From contig JAQJZZ010000010.1 of assembly GCA_030077755.1 (NCBI GenBank), forward strand, positions 4,340,001 to 4,404,000: 64,000 nt of DNA, given 5' to 3'. The stretch comes from Filosporella fistucella. Its lineage: Eukaryota; Ascomycota; Leotiomycetes; Helotiales. The notes under the pieces were generated by a model. The model was not told where the DNA came from. It did not search any database and saw only the letters and a program-made list of their open reading frames with translations. This document shows positions 55,846 to 64,000 of this stretch, piece by piece (within the stretch, counting starts at the first letter, position 1; the number at the start of each line of letters is the position of its first letter). A program made the translations under genes and the position numbers.

Positions 55846-58536
55846 ATGTCATCAAGTCGAACTGCACCTCGACAGAAGCGCGTTTTCGATTCCGTGTTTG
55901 GAGGTACGGCGAATATATCTCAGCCAACTCCTGTGGCAACTCCAGCTACAGCTTTTCCTGCCCCAGGCCAACCTTTTGGTGCCCTCCAATCCTCCGATCA
56001 GCATAATGCTTCACTCCAGCTTCCCGGAGGTTCGGCTTTGCCAAAGGAAAATGCGCCTGGCTTTTCCGACCATGTCGAGGATCAGGTAAAATGGGATAGA
56101 TCTTGGCACATTGTTACCTGTGCTCTAAAGCTCCCAGACTTCCCAGAAAATCGTGGTGTTTTGGAGCCACTGCAGCCGGATGGCGATTCAGTTGGCCCAA
56201 AGTTCTATGATGCACTGGAAGTGCTTCTTTATCCTCAAGAACGCGTGCCCTTTGCCCAAAAACTAGAAGATATTGTTGCATGGCACACTGCCCAAGTTCG
56301 CCAGCACTTCCTTCAACAAATCTTACCGATTGTTGATCATTTGAGCCCTCACAGTGGCCCAGAGCTGATGCTTCGCCGTGGTATCAAGATCCTAGAAATG
56401 GCGAACCGGCAATACTTCCATGGATTATCATTCATTAAAGACCAAATCGATCATTCCACGTCTACACGCGCCTCGGTCCCTATGATGGCTAAGTTTCGGC
56501 TGGACCTGTTCGCTGTTATCAGTAATTCCACAATGGAGCGGCTTTCAGGAGCCCTCGAACTGGTTTTAAAGCGCTACGTTTCCATTATACTAGGGATTCC
56601 GCACGAGAATAGTGGAGGTACCATTCTTCACGAAGAGAGCACAATCTCCGAAAAGGCTCGCCGTGACATGCTGGCCGTCGTTGAGTCACTGAGCAATATC
56701 GGATTGGCGGGGGAAAAGTTTCAATTCATATTTGCTGAGATCATGAACAAGTCACTATCAGAATATGTTGACCGAGCATGTAGAGGCATGTGGTCGTTAG
56801 TGAAGATACCCTCAGATGGAAGCAACATTTTACCAAGAACCGCTCATCATTCTTCACCTTCTAAATGTGTCACAGATCTCTGCCAGTGGATCGAGAATCG
56901 ATATGCCAAGCTTGCTGTTCAAGTCCTCAACCTCCTTGAGAGCCGAGTAGCTGTGTCTTGGGCCGATAAAGAGAGATTCAAGGAAATGGGCATTGGGCAG
57001 CTTGCTGAACTTCGGATCCACGAATTATTCAATATTGTAGTCAATTGGCCCAATAGCCAGGGAGCTTTAGATGATCTCCGAACCGCCATTGCTACCCCAC
57101 AAAGGCGTCTCCATTTAACCGAGGTATTTTCCAATTCCTTGAGCCGGAAGTTGTTGCATCCAGGCGCCTCGACGTTACAGATACTACAGACCTATATCTC
57201 TATAATATGGTCATTTCATGCTCTGGACCACTCCAAGGTTCTTCTGGACCGCGTAGCCTATCCTCTGCAGGTATATCTTTGCTCGCGAGAAGATACCGTA
57301 CGTATCATCATCACTGGACTACTTTCAGATACCGAGGACTCTCGGGGCAACACAATATCCCCTGGAGGAGACAGACTTGTGGAGCTCGCTCATATTCTGA
57401 ATAGCACTACCGAAGCGCCTGGTCAAAGACTAGACGATGAAGAGCTGGATTGGCACGATCTGGACTGGTTGCCTGACCCTGTGGATGCTGGGCCTGGGTA
57501 TAAGCGATCCAAGAACGCAGATATTATTGGGACATTAATTGGCGCCCTTGGATCCGGGGAGGTCTTCATCAAGGAGTTTCAAAATATCCTGGGAGAGAAC
57601 CTGCTGAAGAACGATGGTTCTTTCAAAAAGGAGGTACGGATGACTGCTTTGTTTTGCCTGTTGTTGACATTGACCCTTTCACAGATCAAAGTACTTGACC
57701 TCTTGAAAGGCCGCTTCGGAGAAGGTCCTCTCCAAGCTTGCGAGGTGATGCTGAATGACATGCAGGAGTCTGATTCAGTCAACCGCTCTATCAGAATTCT
57801 CTTGAGGAATAATAATGTGCATGCTAAGATTCTCTCCAGACTATTCTGGCCACAGCTTCAAGATGTAACCTATAAGATCCCAGAAGATATTGCTAAGCTC
57901 CAGGAAGTCTACAAAGCAAAGTTTGAAAATGTCAAAGCATCTAGAAAACTTGCATGGCTTCCTGCCCTGGGCCAGGCCACTGTCGAACTCCAGCTTGAAG
58001 ACCGTGATATTATAGAAGACGTGCACACGTGGCAAGCCACCATAATCTGGGCTTTCAACAGCGAACAGCCCGGCCTTCGCAGGACGGTTCAAGAGCTTGT
58101 CCAAAATCTTGAAATGGAGGAGGGTATGGTCCGCAGCGCTCTTAGATTTTGGGTTAACAAACTTGTCTTGCAAGAGGTTTCCTCGGACACGTTTTCTGTG
58201 TTGGAGACACTCAACCAAGAAGATCGAGCCAGGTCCAATGCACAGGCCGCAGCATCAGCAGCATCAGGGCTTACTGGCGAAAGCGCAGATGATACTGGGT
58301 TGGTCGTAAATGATGGTATCAGCGAGCAGAAACAGGCGATGTATTGGCAATTTATCAAAGGCATGCTCAAAAATAGTTCCAGCCAGATGCCTCTTCAGCA
58401 GATCTCCATGATGCTGGCTATGCTAGTTGTGGAGGGCTTTCCTTATGGGAATGAACAGCTGCAGGAGCTTTTGGCCAGGAAAGTTGAGGAAGGGAGCCTA
58501 GACTTGGTGGGGGGGAAGTATAGGCTTAAGAAGTGA
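55846..58536 (+). CDS. APC2: Anaphase-promoting complex subunit 2 (cullin-like)
   Basis: Intron-free, 896 residues from the ATG at 55846. The frame also opens two codons earlier at a TTG. A variable Pro/Ala-rich N-terminus is followed by helical cullin repeats. The cullin homology region is in about 560-720 (SQIKVLDLLKGRFGEGPLQA, HAKILSRLFWPQL). Then come the conserved ELQLEDRDIIEDVHTWQATI segment and a C-terminal winged helix (QISMMLAMLVVEGFPYGN, ending GGKYRLKK). APC2 binds the RING subunit APC11 and forms the catalytic core of the APC/C ubiquitin ligase that drives anaphase and mitotic exit. The length fits fungal APC2. Confidence 0.92.
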   Translation: MSSSRTAPRQKRVFDSVFGGTANISQPTPVATPATAFPAPGQPFGALQSSDQHNASLQLPGGSALPKENAPGFSDHVEDQVKWDRSWHIVTCALKLPDFPENRGVLEPLQPDGDSVGPKFYDALEVLLYPQERVPFAQKLEDIVAWHTAQVRQHFLQQILPIVDHLSPHSGPELMLRRGIKILEMANRQYFHGLSFIKDQIDHSTSTRASVPMMAKFRLDLFAVISNSTMERLSGALELVLKRYVSIILGIPHENSGGTILHEESTISEKARRDMLAVVESLSNIGLAGEKFQFIFAEIMNKSLSEYVDRACRGMWSLVKIPSDGSNILPRTAHHSSPSKCVTDLCQWIENRYAKLAVQVLNLLESRVAVSWADKERFKEMGIGQLAELRIHELFNIVVNWPNSQGALDDLRTAIATPQRRLHLTEVFSNSLSRKLLHPGASTLQILQTYISIIWSFHALDHSKVLLDRVAYPLQVYLCSREDTVRIIITGLLSDTEDSRGNTISPGGDRLVELAHILNSTTEAPGQRLDDEELDWHDLDWLPDPVDAGPGYKRSKNADIIGTLIGALGSGEVFIKEFQNILGENLLKNDGSFKKEVRMTALFCLLLTLTLSQIKVLDLLKGRFGEGPLQACEVMLNDMQESDSVNRSIRILLRNNNVHAKILSRLFWPQLQDVTYKIPEDIAKLQEVYKAKFENVKASRKLAWLPALGQATVELQLEDRDIIEDVHTWQATIIWAFNSEQPGLRRTVQELVQNLEMEEGMVRSALRFWVNKLVLQEVSSDTFSVLETLNQEDRARSNAQAAASAASGLTGESADDTGLVVNDGISEQKQAMYWQFIKGMLKNSSSQMPLQQISMMLAMLVVEGFPYGNEQLQELLARKVEEGSLDLVGGKYRLKK

Positions 58537-61291
58537 TAGTGTCATTCTCCTAATATCAAGATTTCTAGAAGCTTGAGCATATTACCTTTTACTTGGTTGG
58601 GGGCTCACTCAGTCGGGGCTGAAGATAATTAATCCTGCCTTCTGGCCAGACTGCTTTGGGTGTTGATATTCCATTTGAGAAGGACAGGACGGACAAGTAG
58701 CAAGGTGACGACCTGTATCTTATGCACGTAGAGTATGTTTCTCTCTCAAGCGCATCGCATAGCATAGCTTGAGGACAGGAGGAAGTGGGTGAGCGATGAT
58801 TTACCCTTACGGGGGGGGAGCTGGAACAGGGCAAATGATGCAAAGTATCCCGACGGAAAGTTGAGAGACGGAAAGTTGAGAGACGGAAAGTTGAGAGACG
58901 GAAAGTTGAGAGACGGAAAGTTGAGAGAAGAGTTGAGAGAAGAGTTGAAAGGACTTCTTATAAATATGAAATGGATCTGGAAAGTAGAAATTTCATGGGC
59001 AGCATTGTAAAGTGTGATGGTCTCACTTCTGTAGTAGTGCAAGTTTCAATAGAAATAAATATCGGCATTTGTATGGCGCCTAACGCGCCCCGCCCTTATC
59101 ACACCCTACCTAATCGATAAGAGCCTGCCCAGGCCAGGTCAGGTGGAGCAGAGCGGGGGAGGGGTAATCCAAGGTAGCATACGAGTAGGGAGGTAGATAA
59201 GGTACCTAGGTAGGTACCTACCGAGTCGAATATTGGGGGCTCCAGACCAGAGTTTGTCGTAACTAAGTAGGTAGAGTACATCATCGATACCTTGAGTAAA
59301 TATCCACGTCGTAACATGGAATGAACTAGGTAGGTAATGTATCTTTCACAAATGAGAGGCACAAGTAAGGTAAGGTAACTAACTAACTACCTATACCTAC
59401 CTATCAGCACTCCCTTCGAATGAACGAAATCCGATCTTGCTTTCCTCACTTTTCATCCGTGTCGGCATTGCCTTTTGTGACGAGACTGGGCATAGCAGAA
59501 TAGCAGAAAAGGTTTGGAAAGCCGAGGGGGGCAATTCAAGTAGACCACAATCAAGTAAGTTACTGACGACTTCAAGTTCAAGGGGGAATATGTCATTGGC
59601 CCTCTCACCGTATTCCGAGCAATCGAATTGAGTTGAAAAAAATTAGATTATGTTCCAATTCCAGAATGAAATTCATTCCCCTTCCAATTGAATATCTGCA
59701 TTTAGGTAGGTAGGTAGAGTTAGCGTTCGACATTAAGTGCGTGGGTAACCTAAGGTGAGGTATTGCGTCCCACTCCCTGCATCCCTCGCCCTCGCCTTTG
59801 TCTCGCGGGAATTGAGGTCTCTAATTAACTTTCCAAATTCAAATTCGACTCGATATCCAAGTCCAAGTCCAAGTCCAACTCCAATTCCAACACGCAGACT
59901 CCTTACCTACTTACGTAGTTGCGAGGAGCTATTAACCGGGTCTCCCGACCTCTGCTGACCCAACCGCTTTGTCCAAAACACACTCGACACAAAAAACAAC
60001 CACACCAACCACCTAGAGACAGACGGACAGACAGGCTACTAGACACGCGCAGGCGCACGCACGCACACACACAATCACCCTTAAGATACCTACCTACCTA
60101 CACACACATTGCACAATTACACATACAGTTGGTTGGAGCCCGTACTCGCCGAACTCTACATCCTACCATTACTTACCTACCTATCCACCTAGGTATTGAG
60201 TCGTATCTTACTTGTAACCTTCTTGGTAAGAAAACCAGTACCTACAGTAGTACCTGTATCGGCTCCGGCTCCAGCTCCAGCTCCAGCTCCAGCACCGACG
60301 ACCCCTCCAGTCTCAGTCTCAGTCCCAGTCCCGGGTGCAGGTGGTCCAGATCGTGGAATCGTGACCGTGACCTCAACCTTTTACCTCAGGTACTTAACCT
60401 TACTCGTTACTCGTTACTCGTTACCTCACCTCACATCACCTTACGAGGTAACTCGATACCATCTCCGTCTCCGTCTTAGCCCATCCCCTCTCGAGCTCCC
60501 ACGTTTTCCGCAATCGAACCCAACCGCCATCTTTATCACCATTATCACCATCACCAGCTCTACAACAAAGTATCCTAACTCGTCTTGCATTCATCTCTGT
60601 GTCGAGAGCTCTCACAGTCTGCTCCCGGCCGCTGCCCATACCTGACGAAGCTCGAGCTACCTACTTGACGAGGTTACCACCCAATGCTCCGTTGCCCGCA
60701 CTGAGGTTCATCCGGATTCCTTCAAATCGGTCCAGCCAGTCTGCCAGCCTGCTGCTGCCACTGCACCACCACCACCTCCACCACCTCCTCCTCCTCCATA
60801 CCGCCCTCCACTATCCTCCGCCTCATTCATCCTGAATCATTCAAAACACACCAGGAAGCCCACTTTACATCCTGCCCACCTACCTACTTCTCTCCCTCTC
60901 ATTCACTTGGATTTGATTTCTTCTCAGAACACATCACATCACATCTTCAACTTGCACTGACATTCATCCCGTTTCACGTCAGTCCCTCATTCGCAACTTC
61001 TGTCTCCTCGACATTTCTAGTTCCATTCTCCATTCCGCTTCTCTGTACTAGATTTCTCTCATTCAACCTCCCGACTTGACTTGTGATACTCCTGCTGGAT
61101 ACATTCGGACGTACGAGGACGTCTCGGACTGGAGTTGTTCGCGATACATGAGCAGCACAGACAAAGGTCCAAACTCTCTTCAAATTGTATCGTGGCGCCC
61201 AGCGCCTTGCTCCGGGGCTCAACGAGCATCGAGGCTTTTTTTTAAGAGCTGAGATCAAACTTTCGAGCCAACATCGCCCTCACCTTTAACG
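58537..61291. other. 2.75-kb intergenic region and likely long leader
   Basis: APC2 3' side, a 15-bp tandem repeat, dense TACCTAGGTA-type motifs (about 59195-59225, 59320-59400, 60090-60200), and then a C/T- and C/A-rich stretch from about 59930 to 61290. That stretch resembles a long 5' UTR or promoter of the RING gene. It includes (CTCCAG)n at about 60261-60293 and cgttact repeats near 60405. ORFs in it are low complexity and not credible. Confidence 0.5.
58852..58946. repeat. 15-bp tandem repeat, 5 copies plus partials
   Basis: Unit gacggaaagttgaga repeated five times without change (58852-58926), then degenerate agagttgag units. It lies about 320 bp downstream of the APC2 stop. Confidence 0.9.
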
Positions 61292-63628
61292 ATGGATCCT
61301 ATGGATTATGCCATGGACGAAGGAGCCCTTTTACCATCACAACCTGCACAGCGGTATCAGTGTCAAAACCAGCACCAACCTCCAAACCCCACGAACGTTA
61401 CCCCACAAAGTCGTGACGGCACATCTTATGACCCTGTGTACGATTCATTTGCATGGTCTCAACATCATAACCCCAATTCTACTCGGGATCATCCGTTCAC
61501 ACACACCCAGACTGCCTCTCAATGGTCGCCTGCACCATTCACCCCAATACATAACTGGCAAACCTTCACCGGGATGCAGCGTCCAGTGGGGCAAAGTTCA
61601 GATCACAGTGGCCAAGGGAGTCATGGGGGTCAGGGGGACAGTAGACACGGTAGGGCATATCTGGATATGCCTTGGAATTCATCTCGAGAGATAGATCCTT
61701 TGAGCTACACTTACGGAGACTTTGGCAACAATGCAGAGGCTTCACGGGGCGTAAATATGCACAATACATCCTCATCGACCGGGCCACCGCCAGGCATTCA
61801 TAGGTTCTCGGGCCATGAGCGAGACATTCAAGCCAGTCTTGTGCAACAAGAAGCATATCGGGTTCGCATGAGCCACATCAACAGACTGGCGTCCACGCCT
61901 GTCCAGGCCAGCACTCCGCTTCGCTCACAGCCCGAACAGCTGGACCGTCGCTCCCCAGTATTTCCATTCGCAGGGACCAGAGGAGGTATGCCCCCATTTT
62001 CTCTTCACATTGCTTCTTGCAGGCCTTGGCTGACAATATTACTTCAAGATTTCCCAAGATTGACACGGCCTCACGGTTTACCTAGAAATGACGGACCTGA
62101 CGGTACAAGGCCGTTAGTCAGGAGTGGTAAGCCTAGTATCCCAATTCCGCAACAGAGTGACCCGTGGAAATTCTTCGCTGACGTTATCAACAGAATCAGG
62201 AAGACGAGTGCTCAGCGGATGGGATTCTGATGATGACGACGATGACGATTTTGTATCAGGGCTGGAGAGATATCGACCGAGAAGAGAGGAGGACCTCGTA
62301 AGCGCCGAATTGGATGAGGAACGATCACTAGCGGCTATGAGAGGAGTACTTGCGTCAGGCAAGAGGATTCCTTCGAAGGAGACCTTGGCTTCTTTAGAGG
62401 TTGTAGACCTGAGTGATCTCAAAGAAAGTGACAAAAGTAGGTGGCTATATTCTATCCCTAGTCAGGAGGTAATGGCTGATCTGGAACCAAAAATATAGCC
62501 TGCATTATTTGTTACAACGAATTCGGTGTCAGCAATCCTGAAGGGGTCACTGAGAAACCAATTCGTTTACCCAAATGTAAACACGTATTTGGTGACAAAT
62601 GCATCAAGAAGTGGTTTGAGGACTCAGACAGTTGTCCATACTGTCGCGACAAGCTGCCGTCGGAGTTAGCTTTCAAGAAGCACCAACTGTACCAAAATTA
62701 CCGACTTGCTACTCGTGAGTTGCGTTTTGCACACCTGGGCCATCGAGCAAGATATGGCCTTTCTGGTGCCTCTTCGACACTACCGGGTGATGATATCCGT
62801 GGAGAAAGTCGGCAGCCAGGCTCACTTCCCACACAAGCCCAACGTGCGCAAGAAGAGTATGAGACCATGATGACGAGGCACGTCGAGTCGTTGGGTTACT
62901 CTCCATTAAATCGCGTTTTCGCCGAGTCCCCTGAGAGACGTCGACCAGCGAGGGGTCGGGTAGGCAGTAACAGAGCCAGTTACATGCAGGGTCGCCCAGC
63001 ATCCATTGGTTCCGCACGACAAGCCAACCCTCCTTTTAATCACCAGATCAGTGCTTACCGTGCCTTTGGACTTGGTTCGGCCACCCAGCAACCTTCTGGC
63101 CCAGTCCATGGGCCAAGAAGATCTATTACCCCAGGGCTGCCTCGACCGGCCCATGATTCTCCAGCTCCGGCCACTAACCCCCCTCCCAACACCTCAGGCC
63201 CTCCGCGATACAATCGAGCATCTGGTGTTCCTGCTTCAGCCTCATCTCCTGAAGAAGCTTCACCTCCTGTTGCCGTTGGCTCTGGCGTCTCATCATCCAC
63301 GTATAGTCAAGCAGAATCCTCCAATCGTGCGTTGAGGCTTGAAATCGAGTCGTCTTCCGGCCCCCTTGCTTTGCAGTTCTCGAGTCGCCAGCCCTCTACT
63401 AATCCAAACGAAGAAAACAGTCATGGAACGCAACCGCACCCCTTGGGGTTTGCAAATGCAAGCACATCCTTCGGGATACACTTTGGCGCGGTTTCATCTC
63501 TTCAGAATCACTCACAGGTGCACGACAATGGCCTCAATCTACTCTACCAGCAAAACGAACAGGGGGGCGGCCGAGAGCCTCATGAAGAACCTCTCGCTCG
63601 GCATCTGCATCCTAGGTGGTCCAGCTAG
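61292..63628 (+). CDS. RING-finger protein, probable E3 ubiquitin ligase
   Basis: Three exons (61292-62126, 62194-62436, 62499-63628) join in frame to 735 residues. The first 270 residues are disordered (Gln/Pro/Ser/His-rich). An acidic run (DSDDDDDDDF) follows, then PSKETLASLEVVDLSDL, and at about 361-405 a RING: CIICYNEFG, LPKCKHVFGDKCIKKWF, CPYCRDKL. The fifth zinc-ligand position, usually His or Cys, appears as Gly in HVFGDKC. The C-terminal 300 residues are again low complexity. No membrane segment is seen. E3 activity is inferred from the RING alone, and substrates are unknown. A 37-nt GT-AG-like stretch at 61986-62022 is kept as exon because removing it breaks the frame. Confidence 0.8.
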
Positions 63629-64000
63629 GGTTCAAGCTTCTAACGAAACACAATATATTCTCGATCCAAAATATGGAATGAATCATAATCCGGAAACGGA
63701 CCGGAAGAGCCTCGTAAAGAATTACAAGTTTGCATTAGTTACGTCCCTCAACCTCTCATTTCATTTCATGGATACTTGCAACAGACGCGGCGTTTGATGG
63801 AGCACATGGTTTGTATGGGCTTCGTTCCCTTTTGCTTTAGGTATCTGACGACAGGATGGGCAGGCTTCTTCAATGATAGTGCTAATACAAAGTTGCGGGG
63901 AGGGGGGGCAGTCTTGTTTGCATATCAATATTGCTAGCTACTCCAGCAGCAAGCCTTAATTAGCCAATAAAAACAACGATAAATTAGCTAGCTGCATGGC
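63629..64000. other. Downstream region of the RING gene
   Basis: Probable 3' UTR and flank. No further gene is visible before the window ends. Confidence 0.4.

Noticed and set aside
59919..60835. Several overlapping ORFs of 67-186 codons
   Set aside because: Low-complexity translations of CTCCAG, CACA and CCTCC repeats in a leader or promoter region.
61986..62022. A GT-AG stretch in the RING gene that looks like an intron
   Set aside because: It is 37 nt and removing it puts a TGA in frame after three codons. The unspliced frame runs on to the next good donor at 62127.
1..64000. tRNA, rRNA or CRISPR features
   Set aside because: No tRNA-like internal promoter with matching arms was noticed, no rRNA segment was recognised, and the tandem repeats present lack spacers; CRISPR is not expected in a fungus.

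Overview
The window looks like a filamentous ascomycete (Pezizomycotina) chromosome segment. The support is short GT-AG introns of about 47-165 nt, compact fungal housekeeping genes, and long AT-rich blocks whose old transposons are full of C-to-T/G-to-A changes, the footprint of repeat-induced point mutation (RIP). I cannot name a genus. All splice models were built by eye from reading frames, splice consensus and remembered family sequences. No alignment or RNA evidence was available.

Layout. (1) 1-8758: AT-rich, RIP-degraded repeats. They hold a Ty3/gypsy integrase relic (about 690-1160), a lysine-rich ghost frame on the minus strand (about 2060-2600), a long single-frame ghost ORF of unknown function (about 3990-6521), and the 3' part of an old gypsy element (about 7200-8758). 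(2) 8759-16647: a full-length Ty3/gypsy chromovirus with 191-bp LTRs and a 5-bp ATTAA duplication. It sits inside that older copy of its own family, and the older copy resumes at 16648 and ends in a third, heavily decayed 191-bp LTR (17639-17829). (3) 18250-21950: an island of ordinary base composition with small unassigned ORFs, a 27-bp minisatellite, and a broken DUF3435 tyrosine recombinase relic of the Starship-captain superfamily. (4) 21950-24116: AT-rich DNA with a large inverted repeat. (5) 24117-64000: gene-dense euchromatin.

Genes in the euchromatic part: Dhr2-type DEAH helicase (-), TauD-type dioxygenase (+), SDHAF3/Acn9 succinate dehydrogenase assembly factor (-), MTQ2 eRF1 methyltransferase (+), SmD1 (-), Pkr1 V-ATPase assembly factor (-), GTPBP1/2-like GTPase (-), Sec9 t-SNARE (+), Yvc1-type vacuolar TRP channel (+, 16 proposed exons), EMC6 (-), a conserved 254-aa protein of unknown function (-), a vezatin/Inp2-like peroxisomal membrane protein (+), APC2 (+) and a RING-finger protein (+). 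They are housekeeping functions: ribosome and mRNA processing, translation termination, secretion, vacuole and ER biology, mitochondrial assembly, cell cycle. They do not form a cluster or a single pathway.

Most worth a second look: the same-family nested retrotransposon with all-transition LTR divergence and a chromodomain plus AT-hook-like integrase tail; the ghost ORF at 3990-6521; the captain-like relic at the edge of the island; and the splicing of the Yvc1 gene (a GC-AG intron, a 19-nt exon, a predicted 2-nt exon or twin-intron arrangement, and an intronic hairpin).
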